From: Heligmosomoides polygyrus polygyrus
Lineage: Eukaryota; Nematoda; Chromadorea; Rhabditida; Heligmosomidae
Length of the DNA stretch: 64,000 nucleotides
Direction of reading: 5' to 3'
Assembly (NCBI GenBank): GCA_947396885.1
Contig: OX377202.1
Location: forward strand, 28,573,407-28,637,406
Made by a program: the position numbers and the translations under genes. Below the pieces are notes generated by a model. It had not been told where the DNA came from. It made no database searches and saw only the letters and a program-made list of their open reading frames with translations. Within the stretch, counting starts at the first letter, position 1; each line of letters starts with the position of its first letter. Below are positions 1 to 10,122 of this stretch, piece after piece.

Positions 1-91
1 GAATAGCTCAGATAACGCGGCTTATAAAGCGACATGGTGAGCGATAAGCAGCGTTATCTGAGCTTTTCGCTTACAGTACTTCGCTAAACCC
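1..91. repeat. Partial MITE core palindrome at window edge
   Basis: AGCTCAGATAACGCGGCTTA and its inverted partner GTTATCTGAGCTTTTCGC lie here. They match the inner palindrome of the full MITE copies at 94-273 and 24395-24564, but the terminal GGCCGGATTCATCAAC is missing. The copy may continue to the left of the window. Confidence 0.55.
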
Positions 92-93
92 CA

Positions 94-273
94 GGGGCCG
101 GATTCATCAACTACTTACGTCACTTTAATGGAGAATTGTAAGCTAATCAAGCGATATGGTGAGCGATAAACCGCGTTATCTGAGCTTTTAACTCGGCCTA
201 TCGCTCACCATGTCACTTGATAAGCTTACAATTCTTTGTTAAAGTTACGTAAGTCGTTGATGAATCCGGCCCC
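94..273. mobile_element. MITE with GGGGCCGGATTCATCAAC termini (copy 1)
   Basis: The left end GGGGCCGGATTCATCAAC is repeated inverted at the right end (GTTGATGAATCCGGCCCC). The inside is palindromic: GATAACGCGG-type arms around GCTCACCATATCGCTTGAT. There is no coding capacity. Related copies are at 22700-22866, 24395-24564, 26044-26184 and 40541-40680, with partial ends near 27815 and 40810. The superfamily is not assigned because I found no consistent target duplication. The insertion separates the left end of the long inverted-repeat element at 274-4836 from whatever lay further left. Confidence 0.75.
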
Positions 274-1561
274 AGGTCGCCATGACACTTTGAAATGTAA
301 TGTATAGCAGTGGTTGCGGCTTCGATTGCTGATTGCAAAGATGTGTTCCATATATACTAAACGCATCTGGGAAAGGAGTTGTGGACTATTTTCAGTTTGT
401 CCTCTTCTTGTTAGTCCTGTGCCTACTCGCAGAGTCCTCGCAGAAGTAGGCTAGAAACAGCGACAGGCGTCAGGCGGTGGTGGCGCAGAGGATATAGGGG
501 CGGCGTGGCGAGAGGGAATGATTTGTGGATTGACTCTTCTGTTTCGCGGTTTTTTTACACTTCCTAAAAAAGAGCCACCACAATCAACCAAAGCACTCTG
601 TGTAGAATCGCAAGGAAAACGCTCGCCAGAAAGGAAACCTAACTCATAGGTGCTTATCGAACTTTTGCAATTCAGGGGTCGAAAAGTTTCTTCGTCTAAA
701 CATAGCCTAGAGAAGTTATCTAAGGCGCTGATCCCTCACGGGGCTCTGTTTTTAAATTTTGGTTGATTGCGGTGGATTACGGAAGCATTTACGCAGCTTC
801 CTTGTGATACCCTACGCTCCCGAGACAAGGAAGGAAGATAGTCAATAGTTTCTCGTCCATTTTGCAAGCTGCACAATACGGTGCGTTGAGGTAGAGATGA
901 AGGAGGTATTATGTAGTGTGGAATCAGAAGAGGAGGATCCTACAAGATCAGTGGAGGAAGATGATGAGTAAAACACTGGTCAGCGGCGTAGAACTTTTCT
1001 CTTCGACGAAATGGGGTGTCGGAGAAGAAGGATATATTTGCAATTCTGTTTTTCTTAAAAATTTGCCTAAAGTTATAATCTTGTGTTTATGGATGAGGCA
1101 ATTTTGTCCTCCGTTCTACTGAGCACGGCAGTCGTCCATACCCAAGTATGTATAAGCACTACATTTCGATTAATTTCATGTTCAAAACTTTCGTATAGGG
1201 GTACGTTTGGATGATGTGGTCATGGCCAACGATCTTGCTCAAAATTCGTTCAGAGCTGGTCATTTATATGAGGTTCGGTTTCAAGATTTTGATTGGTTAC
1301 GGTGGGTTACAGTAGATACAGTATCACGCATGTCTTTTGGTCAATTGCCGAAAAAGCCGCTTTGGAGCGTTCCAAAGCGGCTTTTTAAAATAACTTTTTT
1401 AAAAATCAAGTACTCGTAAAAAGATGCATATATTTGAACTCAGCAGCTCAAGCTCTGTCTTATGAAATATAAATCTTAATAGAGTTGAACAATGCATATA
1501 GGCCCGATATAATCAATCGAGTGTGCGCGACAACTTGTAGAGCGGGCGAGCGACAGCCTTA

Positions 1562-3263
1562 CAAGGGAGGTCAATGAACTTCCCGTGGCAATTTTAAAAG
1601 TGACCTATATAGGGTTGTAGAGCGTTGTCTGAGAAGCACCGCAGTGGTTTCCAAATTTCCTGCGGACATCTGCGTAGGTCAAAAATTGCAAAAAACCATT
1701 TCACTTCAATACGGGCCGATAAAGCAGAACTGACGCCTGGAACTGCCATGCTGTGGTTAGAATCTAACCTGCAAGAGGTTTGGGGCTGGAACAATAGAGG
1801 AATTACAGCGATTTCACAAGTTGCTTGTTAACCGTACAGTGACCGAAATGGAACATTGAGGTGCGCCGCTCACCACTAGCGACCGGATGGCCGAGCGGCT
1901 GTGGAGGGCGGGCTTGCGGGAAAAGCGTCGGGGGTTCGAATGCGGAGGTGCTGCTCCTGAATTGCTGGTCTTGCTCCATCAATTTTTGTCGATATAAAGT
2001 GTATCTTAACCGCGGTAGTGTACCATACTGACATTATAACTTTATTTTAACCTCGATATAAACACAAAAATACACATCCAAAGCAACAGCGTTCATAATA
2101 CCTAATTCGATTGGGCATTGAGGAGGCATCCTCCCCGAGTTATTTGTTGTCTTGCTAACTGCCTTCCTCCCGACTACTCTGCCCCTATTCGTAGGGAGAT
2201 CGCCGTAACAGATGCCTTTCGGGGCATAATTCAAAATGCTATGTATGGGGATGTTGATTGTGCTGATGAGGAGGAAACACTCCGGGTAGTTTTTTGTTTG
2301 ATGTTTGTTCCACTGACGTTCTCTCATTCGTAATGTTAGCTTGACTTGAGGGAAGCGCAGGATGTAGACTGGTCGCCGGACGATGACAATGATGTGAGTG
2401 GTATTACGCCTTCCTGTAGTAGTGAGGAGGTTGCTGTATGTGACGACCGTGAAATCACTAGCAATATGGTTGGTTGAGGATGAAGAAGACAGATTGGTAC
2501 TGTTATACTTTCTCTCCAAAAGTCGAAGAGGGGTCGAAAAAAATCAAACATAAATATAGTTAATTAATTAATTAAAATAAGAAGATAAATAATAAATAAT
2601 AAATAATAAATAATAATAAACAAAAAATAATATTTTTTCCTCGATCTTTGGAGTTCTGAAGTTATCTATTTTATAGGCAAAGAAAAGTCCTCCTCAATGC
2701 CCAATCGAATTAGGTATTATGAACGCTGTTGCTTTGGGTGCTTATTTTTGTGTTTATATCGAGGTTAAGATAAAGTTATAATGTCAGTATGGTACACTAC
2801 CGCGGTTAAGATACACTTTATATCGACAAAAATTGATGGAGCAAGACCAGCAAATCAGGAGCAGAACCTCCGCATTCGAACCCCCCCCACGCTTTTCCCG
2901 CAAGCCCGCCCCCCACAGCCGCTCGGCCATCCGGTCGCTGCGCCGTTGTTGGTGAGCGGCGCACCTCAATGTTCGATTTCGGTCACTGTACGGTTAACAA
3001 GCAACTTGTGAAATCGCTGTAATTCCGCTATTGTTCCAGCCCCAAACCTCTTGCAGGTTAGATTCTAACCACAGCATGGCAGTTCCAGGCGTCAGTTCTG
3101 CTTTATCGGCCCGTATTGAAGTGAAATGGTTTTTTGCAATTTTTGACCTACCCAGATGTCCGCAGGAAATTTGGAAACCACTGCGGTGCTTCTCAGATAA
3201 CGCTCTACAACCCTATATAGGTCACTTTTAAAATTGCCACGGGAAGTTCATTGACCTCCCTTG
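1562..3263. mobile_element. 1.7-kb long-TIR element with TTA duplication (Harbinger-like)
   Basis: CAAGGGAGGTCAATGAACTTCCCG at 1562 is repeated inverted up to 3263, and TTA flanks both ends (1559-1561 and 3264-3266). The arms extend about 560 bp each (1562-2125 and 2693-3263) with very few differences, so the element is probably young. A 3-bp TWA duplication is typical of PIF/Harbinger elements; that assignment is inference. The loop (2126-2692) has open frames of 71 and 161 codons that I do not recognise and an AT-rich AATAAT tract at 2565-2640. Each arm contains a tRNA-like segment. Confidence 0.65.
1881..1946 (+). other. tRNA-Leu-like pol III boxes inside a TIR
   Basis: GGATGGCCGAGCGGC (A-box like) is followed about 33 bases later by GGGGTTCGAATGC (B-box like), as in tRNA-Leu or tRNA-Ser genes. 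An inverted copy in the right arm is at about 2873-2937. The acceptor stem and a normal anticodon arm cannot be formed, so this is not a functional tRNA gene. It could still bind TFIIIC. Confidence 0.5.
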
Positions 3264-4162
3264 TTAGAGTGAGTGTTTGGGAGTTTTATCGGATATTCCC
3301 AACCGCTCTTCCCAAAAATTGCTCTAACCGTAAGTCTCTCTAGCTTGCTTTCGGAGTGCGCCGTGAACAATGCATATAGAATCGAACCTATCAATCGAGT
3401 GGGCGCGACAACTTGTAGAGTGGGCGTTTGGGTGTTTTATTAGAATTTTCCTGCCGCCCCATTAACGAATTGCTCTAAGGCTGTCCAGCCAGCCTTTGGA
3501 GTGTGCCGGAAACAATGTATTTAAAAAAAATCTATCAATCGAGGGGGGGGGTGACTGCTCACAAATTGCACGCGCGGGCGTGTTCGGAACGGAATAACTC
3601 GGTCAATTCGAATCGATCGGCTGCAACTCGTGGGTCTTGTAGGCAGTGAAACTGTCTAGTAGAGCATCAAAGTAGAACGGTGTAACTTAGGAAGAGGCAA
3701 TGTTACAGCGCTGCGAAATTGGAGGTGAGGCTTTTATGACGCGTTTTTTCCGATTTCGGTGGTCCACTGTGAGAAGGCGCGGCGAGCTAACGGCCTTAAA
3801 ATGCGTAGGCTAGAATTTCTGATAAAACTTCCCAAACGCTCACTCTGCAAGGCGCCGTGCCCACTAGATTGATAGGTTCGATTGTTCACGGTGCACTCCG
3901 AAAGCAAGCTGGACAGTCTTAGGCAATTCCTGGGAAGAGCGGTTGGGAATTTCCGATAAAACTCTCTATACGCTCACTCTACAAGCTGTCGCTCGCTCTA
4001 TAGGTTGTCGCGCCCACTCGATTGATTCTGTCGGGCCTATATGCATTGTTAAACTCTATTGATCTATATGTCAGAAGATAGAAGATGAGTTCAAATATAT
4101 GCTTCTTTTCACAAGTACTTGATTTTTAAAGAAGTCATTTTAAAAAGCCGCTTTGGAACGCT

Positions 4163-4246
4163 GGAAAATTCTTTGGTATACATCTCATCTGGAATCCCAT
4201 AGCGACCTAGTATTCTTCCCTTGTAGGTATTAGGTTGATCCAAAAG
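4163..4246. repeat. Copy of element/mariner junction inserted in hairpin loop
   Basis: The hairpin arms GCCGCTTTGGAACGCT and AGCGTTCCAAAGCGGC of element A are separated here by about 84 bases. Those bases match 4768-4853: the right end of the long inverted-repeat element plus the first 17 bases of the mariner TIR (TTAGGTTGATCCAAAAG). In the left copy of the hairpin (1350-1385) this insert is absent. Confidence 0.6.
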
Positions 4247-4879
4247 GAGCGTTCCAAAGCGGCTTTTTCGGCAAATGACCAAAAGACATGCGCGGTACTA
4301 TATATGGCGGTAAAAACCACTCACCCATGCTCACTCATACCCATAATAACCCACCGTAGTCAATCGCAGTTTTATAGGCAGATCTTATATAAATGATCAG
4401 CGCTTTAAATAACCCATTTAGGCTATATTTACGCGAAGAAAGTTTTCGATCCCCGGAGTCGCAAAGATGCGACAGCTCCTATGAATCAGGCTTCCTTTCT
4501 TTTCTTTTTCGTTGCAATTTTACACAGAGCGCTTTGGTTAATTGTATCAGATTTGTTTTAGTGCAAAAGTGCTGCGCCTCTGGAGTGCAAAAACACAGAC
4601 CACCCATCCACTATGCAACTCCTCTATCCACTGTGCCACCGGTGCTCTTGTGGAGTTCAGGCGCAGACAGAGGACTAATCGTAAGAAGACAAATTGGAAA
4701 TGGTCCAGAACCCCATCTCCAGATATGATTAGCAGATAAGGAAAACGTTTTTGGAATGAGCGTTCGAAGCCGCATTCCGTGGTATACATCTCATCTGGAA
4801 GTCCCATGGCGACCTTGTATCCTCCCCTTGTAGGTATTAGGTTGATCCAAAAGTCTTGCTACACTAGCACAACAATATT

Positions 4880-5573
4880 CAAATTTGTCCCTATTTGCTA
4901 AAACAAAAAATCATTCTACGATATATTCCCCATCCAAGTCTAAGATCCTGCCCCATCATTCAGGCAGCCTGGCAATTCCTTTCCGCCAGAATTCCGACGG
5001 CTGTGTGGAAAAGAATTCAGAAACCTCCATTTTCAGTTGTCGTCGATCATTGAACTCTCTATCTCGAAGATGCTGCTTCAGAGCTCTGAGCAGGTGGTAG
5101 TCAGAAGGAGCAAGGTCTGGAGAGTACGGCAGGTGTGGCAGAACTCCCAGCCTAACTCCTAGATTTTCTGACTAATTTTGCGACATGAGGACGCGCGTTG
5201 TCGTGAAACAGGTAGACATCTTCCCGTTCTGGACGTTTTTGGCGCTCGGCGTCGGCCAAGCTGGATAGTGTAGACAGACGCTGTGACTGTGATCTCACCA
5301 TCCATCAACTCCCACAAAAGCATGCCTTCTGAGTCCAACAGAGGGGTGTCCGGAACGAGGTCGACCTTGGGTGAGAAACCTCCAGCCTTGAAGTACTGAT
5401 ACCAACGGGCCACTTTACAATAGTGAATGACTTCGTCCTTGAATCCAGGCCACATGTTGAAGGCTGCAGTCCTTGCGCAGTTGCCTTGCAGAAATTCGTA
5501 GTAGACGATAGCTCGTAGCATGCTGCTGCTTATCGTTGACATTGTTGCTGCATTCGTACTCGACGAGGCCTTA
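4880..5573 (-). pseudogene. Mariner transposase fragment
   Basis: Reading toward lower coordinates, the remnant starts with a short HTH piece (MLRAIVYYEFLQGN). It then jumps to the catalytic core: LLWELMDGEITVTASVY matches the LLSVWWD...TITADVY segment of mariner transposases. After a frame change come FHDNARPHVAKLV (second catalytic Asp) and LPYSPDLAPSDYHLLRALKQ (third Asp with the SPDLAPSDYH motif). Most of the HTH region and the first catalytic Asp segment (GDEKW) are deleted, and frameshifts and stops break the frame. In a complete element the product would be the DD34D cut-and-paste transposase; this copy cannot make one. Confidence 0.8.
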
Positions 5574-5575
5574 TA

Positions 5576-6503
5576 CATGGTTCGTAAAAAGTATTGACGC
5601 ACTAAACGTAAACTCTAGAAAAACAATACATTATAAAATTTATCAAGTTCACATACAAATGTCAACAATGACCTAGAGAACAGAATAGCGTCACTCGTAT
5701 TTTATATGGGCTTCTTTGCTGCGAATGCAGGAGCGAAGACGACGAAGAAAGGCATCGACGGTGCGCCGCAAGTAATCCACGTCAAATTCGTTCCTTGCTT
5801 TGACCAGATCATCCTTCACTGACTTCATGCTTTTGTGGGAAGTAGTGCAAGCCTTGTTCTCCAAAACTTTCCATATAGAGTAATTCCGCGAATTAAAATT
5901 TGTCTATTCAGAGGTCATTCATTTGCCGAAATGAAGTCCTCCAAGTTGGCGCGGCACCAGTCCTGAACAATCCTCGACTCTGCGGAGGAGTCTAATCCTG
6001 TTGGAAGATATTCGGCTTACTCTCGAGGTGGGATTTGAGCCAATCAACCAGTTGCTTCTTTAGGACATCAATACAGGTAATTGTACTGATTTATCTTCAC
6101 TCCTGTATCCACCAAAACGAGAGAGGCGCTCGTGATGAATGCGCAAACCATGATACTGTCTGGATGCACCTCCCTTGCAGCGAGCCCTCCGCCAGAATTA
6201 GCACTTTGGAGGTTTTTGAAGAGTGTGCAACACCTTTACAAGTAAAATGCACAAAAGTATCAAGTCACTGAAGGTCAAAGCATGGAACGAAATCGACGTG
6301 GACACCCTGCTGCGCACCGTCGATGCCTTTTCTCGTCGTCTTCGCCCCTGCATTCGCAGCAAGAAGACAATATAGAATACAAGTGATGCTATTCTGTTCG
6401 CTAGATCATTGTTGACATTTTGTATATAAACTTGGTAAATTTTACAATGTGTTGTTATTTCTATTGTTTATGTTTAGTGCGTCAATACTTTTTACGCACC
6501 CTG
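5576..6503 (-). mobile_element. Tc1-like foldback element with coding arms
   Basis: TA flanks both ends (5574-5575 and 6504-6505). The right terminus reads, inverted, CAGGGTGCGTAAAAAGTATTGACG, matching CATGGTTCGTAAAAAGTATTGACG on the left. The inverted arms run about 270 bp (5576-5860 and 6230-6503), far beyond the terminal repeat. Both include the transposase 3' coding region, on the minus strand in the left arm and the plus strand in the right. The element therefore looks like a palindromic deletion/duplication derivative. It sits inside the mariner relic and must be the later insertion. Confidence 0.8.
5691..6180 (-). pseudogene. Tc1/mariner-superfamily transposase C-terminal half
   Basis: Minus-strand frames give SIMVCAFITSA, LVLVDTGVKINQYNY, then SRIVQDWCRANLEDFISANE, then NYSIWKVLENKACTTSHKSM and DDLVKARNEFDVDYLRRTVD, ending ...EAHIKYE and a stop at 5691. 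The order is that of the catalytic core of a Tc1-like transposase (GVKINQYNY strand, glutamine-aspartate segment, W...LN..DYSIW motif, C-terminal tail), a type I recall from hookworm proteins. The frame changes several times and an in-frame stop replaces the W of the EWP motif, so the gene is dead. The final 80 or so codons are duplicated inverted at 6230-6440. Confidence 0.75.
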
Positions 6504-6639
6504 TATGTACAGTATGCTGGAGGAAGCTTCAAGAATGTACTGTGACGTCACCACAAAAGATCAATTCTGTAAGAGTTTAACAAATTTAACAGGAAGTAGC
6601 GTAAGGTGTTGCAAGACTTTTCGATCAACCCCATATTAT

Positions 6640-7515
6640 ATTTCAGAAGGTAAAGTAGATACGTTCCCTAGCCGTAAGCCGTAGGCCATCTGCCAGCATC
6701 GGGACCTCCTGCAAAAAACTTGCTCATAAGATAAGAAAGGGTCCAGGAATTCAGTGCTTCACCACGGCACTTCAAGAAGAACTTTCTAGAAGATGAATGA
6801 GACACAACAAATAATGTGCTCCTATGATACTAAACAGACCTGTTCAAACCTGCTAAATACTATTATATTTCACCAATTGTCCTGGAAATCTCTCAGTAAC
6901 GATGTAGGTGAATTACTGAACCATTAATAAAGCCAACGTACACAAATCTATTGTCTCCAGAGAGTTGCATTTCATAAATGTGAAGCTTTAACTGGAGTAT
7001 TTTATTAACAAAGACTGGTATCCAAACACTTTATGTAAGCTGATAGGTTGAACTCCAAGTGGAGATTTTTGAACTTGAATGTGGCAGCTTGATTCCGACA
7101 TTATTTTTGTGTTTTTGGACGTACCCAATAAACTCGATCGGATTTTTCAGAAAATGACCGAAAGCAATCAGCTCAGTACCACTCGACAGTATCAGTTGTT
7201 GCATATTCTGCACTGCTTAAACGCAGAAAGTGGAGGCTTGTAGTATTGCAGCAGCTAGGGTGAGGTTCATAGTCGTTCTGTGGGGTATGAACAGCGTTGT
7301 AGAAAAAAAATTAGGAGATAAAGGTGCTGGACAGCATAAAGCAGTGACGGCACACCACTGTGTAAAGATAATGGCGATGTTGGACATGGACGAGAGGGTG
7401 GCTGGATTCGCGGTGCAAAAGCACGCAGCTGGTCTTAGATAAGGTAACGCAAGGTCAGAGGACTTTAAAATGCACAAGTCATGGTTTTTGCAGTGTAAAA
7501 TGTGAAAATGCTGCT
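6640..7515. other. No recognised gene
   Basis: This AT-rich stretch lies between the mariner relic and the repeated ORF family. Short open frames are present (minus 7031-7213, plus 7230-7442), but they have no recognisable motif and no convincing splice signals. Confidence 0.4.
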
Positions 7516-8220
7516 GAAGCAGCTGTCTTTAAGTGACCAAAATTTAATCGTAATACAAGGCAACTCAAAGCTCACAAGTGCGATACACGCACCTAGGCTA
7601 CTGTAGCAATTGTGTTAAAACATGGGAAGCTAGAAGTCATAAAATAAGAATGTCTCACACTGTCTTCTGATGAGCGGTGATCTTTGGTGTCTTCGAAAGA
7701 TGAAGGAACAATTGGTGTGACTGAAAATAGCATCTCTCTATCAATTCGATTTTGTAATAGTGAAGCTCGACTTGGTCAATTCTTAATTGACATCACTTCG
7801 TTGTCTCTATAACATCTCCTTATTAGCTGTTCTGCAATAATAACGAAACTTCGAGGAGTACTGAGACAAACCTATTGAGTTAGGACGGACATTGAGTGGA
7901 CCCATGGAAGCAGATCGCTGCTTATGCTGCTCAAGGTTCACTGTTGTCTGCAATCAGAGTATAACGGTGAGTCGGAAAGACACGAACATTCCTGCTGTGT
8001 TCATATACATATCTGCCTACATTTTGCACTGCCACGGCTTCAACAGGAAGCTCAACATCGGTGACTTCTTGTTCTAAGCATTCCTTGGAAAGGAGTGGAT
8101 TGCACAGCTGAAAGCACAACCATCATGCAGTGTTGTGAAGTTCCATATCTTCACAAGAGGCATGCCCTCACACTGATTATAAGGGCAAGGAACTGCGTGC
8201 AAATGCGTATCATGATCTTA
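7516..8220 (-). pseudogene. Repeated unknown ORF family, copy 1
   Basis: About 600 bp here are repeated in the same orientation at 11432-12005 and, more diverged, at 21690-22085. On the minus strand all three keep a frame without stops around NPLLSKECLEQE and then ELP..AV.V..VG (7931-8119 here). A second conserved stretch downstream reads TPIVPSS.EDTKDHRS, then SVRHSYFMTSSFP, here broken after about 50 codons. TTTTCAG or TTTTAG stands just before this second stretch in copies 1 and 3, which looks like a splice acceptor. I do not recognise the protein. It may be a duplicated host gene fragment or transposon cargo. Confidence 0.45.
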
Positions 8221-8521
8221 AAAGGTTAATAATTTTAAAGAATCTAATGTATGCATACATACATACATAAGGGAATGCTGGACTATAAGTGCTTAAGTGA
8301 TATATTTTCAGCTCTTAGCTCTCTATACACGATATTAGTTGTAATGAGTGGCTACCTTCACTCCCGGACGATCATTAGTAGGGCAAGGAGCGGAAGCGTA
8401 TAAGAAAGTGTGGAGGCTTTTTATATGAAAGTGAGATCAAGATTGCTTGCTGAAAAGTGCACTGGGCGCGGACTAAAAGAAAACTCGGAGGTCATGTCAG
8501 TGTAAGGCAAAATTGTGTTAG

Positions 8522-9185
8522 CTAAACACGATGTTTAATCTTAGGGAAAAACTGCAACTGGCGTATTTCTTGAAGGATTCTATTAGCAAACTTGAGAGTT
8601 ATCTCAAAGGAATTGGGAAGCACATATTCATAGGAAATGTTTTTTATTAGGGATGCATGACATGACTGCTTCGAAGATAGTTTTATAAAACTATGCTCTA
8701 ACTTCAGTAAAGTATTCATTAAGCTACATAATCTATTTATGAAGTCTTTTTTTTCGTTCATTTTAGGAACATATGGGGGTCTCAGGACATACTACTGACT
8801 TTTTAAGGCCGTCACTGGTATAAGTTGAGTTGTGAAGAAATCTGATTACTCTAAAAGCGGAGAAATCAGTTTTATTATATTTAGTGTACTGTCTATTGTA
8901 AAAGTTATTTCCAAAAATTGCATATTTTGCCGTCAACTTTAGTTTTAGTTCAACTTAAACGGTTTTGGTAAGTATCAAGAAAATTGTTTTCAAAGTAAGA
9001 TTATGTAAGATTTCTAGATTATGCATGAATAATATGTCATCCATGTATTTATAAGGTGGGAAAGCTTTATTAAATAGAAAACTGTGAGATGTACCTTTAC
9101 ATTCAAATAAACATAGGGCAAGGTCCACTATAAATGGGCTAGCAGTGTCCCCTTGCTCAGAAAATTTTGAACAAGTTATCTGCAA
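8522..9185 (-). pseudogene. Reverse transcriptase fragment, possibly Penelope-like
   Basis: The minus strand reads EQGDTASPFIVDLALCLFE, then FPPYKYMDDILFMHN. QG..ASP and YMDD are the motif B and motif C signatures of a reverse transcriptase. About 190 codons further on, FINRLCSLMNTLLKLEHSFI is in keeping with the region after the RT core of Penelope-like elements, where a conserved NR pair follows motif C. The frame is open only in two pieces (8522-8761 and 8955-9185) and stops exactly where the TIR of the element at 9156 begins. The family call is tentative. Confidence 0.45.
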
Positions 9186-9214
9186 GCTGCATGCGGGTCA
9201 TAGATTGCCTCAAA

Positions 9215-9410
9215 CTAGTCATTTGTAAGTTGCTGCAAGCTAGCAGAAATGTCGCATGTAAGTTACACGAAGAGCCCTGCTAGTCATTCGCAAGCTGCTG
9301 CAAGCTAGCACAAATGCCGCATGTAAGTTACACGAAGACCCCTGCTAGTCATTCGTAAGCAGCTGCAAGCTAGCAGAAGATTTCGCATGTAAGTTGCACG
9401 AAGACCCCTG
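9215..9410. repeat. 65-bp tandem repeat, three units
   Basis: Three adjacent units of 65-66 bp share CTAGTCATTCGYAAGC, TGCAAGCTAGCA and CGCATGTAAGTT..ACGAAGA. They lie just inside the left TIR of the 9156-11343 element, a common place for subterminal repeats. Confidence 0.75.
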
Positions 9411-9794
9411 TAAATCATAGGTAACCTCCGCTAGTATAAATCTAGTTTAGATCTAAACTAACGGACTATAAATGCATTCGTACACATGGACCTTGGTACT
9501 TTACCTTCTGTGAAAACGTAATAAACGATAATAAAATAAACGATAGCATAAAGATTCCCAACTGCCAAATTTGGCTAAAAATAAAACTCGACCTTTGCTT
9601 TCTACTGAATAGCACTGCGTGGTGCAAGCCTAGAGTGGAAGCGAGGGTATATCTGGCCTGGCTAACATTCTCTCCTTATGCTCAAATGGCACCTTTTCCA
9701 ACTTGCACAGCCTCATAGTAATGCCTATCTCCTTCTTACAGTACAAGTCTGTCACACATCAGGTTTTCACTAATCTCTACCATTAACCTTCATT

Positions 9795-9935
9795 TCCATT
9801 TTTTTCGTAACGGCTCTCGACCAGCGGGTGTCTGCGAAGCGCATTACGTGGCCGCCCCATTCATTTTTTGACAACTTGGCCCACGCGACGGCGTCTCTGA
9901 TCTTTGAACGTCGGCGAAGCTCGGAACTCCGGAGG
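9795..9935 (-). pseudogene. RTE/BovB-type LINE fragment, C-terminal region
   Basis: The minus strand encodes SELRRRSKIRDAVAWAKLSK, then NEWGGHVMRFADTRWSRAVT. This matches the segment (R.R.RDA..W...SK..WAGHVMR..D.RW..AV) that follows the RT domain in the RTE elements often annotated as craniofacial development protein 2-like or endonuclease-reverse transcriptase in nematodes. Only about 45 codons survive; the flanking codons of the same frame do not match. The insert at 33830-34546 is the 5' part of the same kind of element. Confidence 0.65.
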
Positions 9936-10044
9936 CCTTCTCTACTTCTCTCACTTGCGTGAATCGGGTTTCTTCGAGCATCGTCCTCTCGATTCCGCGC
10001 TGATCGCGTGCTCATCCTGCTTTCATATAGCCCAGGTCTCTGAG

Positions 10045-10122
10045 GCGTCGGACTCTGATGTACTGAGTAGGAACGCCCTGAGTGAGCAGGGCGTTCCTAC
10101 TCAGTACATCAGAGTCCGACGC
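10045..10122. repeat. Perfect 36-bp inverted repeat
   Basis: GCGTCGGACTCTGATGTACT... (36 bases, 10045-10080) is followed after the six bases AGTGAG by its exact reverse complement (10087-10122). The stem has no mismatch, so it is either recent or under constraint. There is no T-run, so it is not a terminator. Confidence 0.9.

Larger units (their letters stand above)
1319..4300. mobile_element. Foldback element A, CAGTAYC termini, TA target duplication
   Basis: The left end CAGTATCACGCATGTCTTTTGG at 1319 follows TA. The right end at 4300 is the inverted partner ...AAGACATGCGCGGTACTA, followed by TA. The subterminal hairpin AAAGCCGCTTTGGAGCGTTCCAAAGCGGCTTT is at 1350-1385 and, interrupted, at 4145-4268. 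Modules with ATGCATATAG...ATCAATCGAGTGGGCGCGAC lie inside in both orientations (about 1490 and 3370 on +, about 3880 and 4020 on -). The same termini and modules form elements B (15190-21232) and C (50217-52775). CAGT ends with TA duplication point to the Tc1/mariner superfamily, but no transposase is seen. The left arm is interrupted by the element at 1562-3263. Confidence 0.65.
274..4836. mobile_element. Long inverted-repeat element enclosing other elements
   Basis: Sequence from about 277 to 785 is matched in inverted order by about 4340-4830. Examples are GGTCGCCATG near 277 against CATGGCGACC near 4810, GTGGCGCAGAGGATA near 481 against a diverged partner near 4625, and CAATCAACCAAAGCAC near 580 against its inverse near 4540. 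The right terminal segment (about 4768-4836) recurs at 4163-4246 and near 63590-63655, so it is a dispersed repeat end. The motif GATTG(A)TTGCGGTGGRTTAC occurs twice on the left, near 765 and 1291, so an extra block of about 500 bp sits between. No transposase is recognised. The arms are perhaps 80% identical by eye, which suggests an old copy. Confidence 0.6.
4837..6633 (-). mobile_element. Mariner relic, interrupted by a Tc1-like element
   Basis: The left TIR TTAGGTTGATCCAAAAGTC (4837) is preceded by TA. Its inverted partner GCAAGACTTTTCGATCAACCCCA ends at 6633 and is followed by TA. The transposase remnant reads on the minus strand (4880-5573). A second transposon (5576-6503) is inserted at a TA, so less than 900 bp of the span belongs to the mariner, against about 1.3 kb for a complete one. 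Confidence 0.75.

Noticed and set aside
1881..1946. Functional tRNA-Leu gene
   Set aside because: A and B box words are present, but acceptor and anticodon stems do not form, and the sequence is duplicated in the inverted arm of a transposon.
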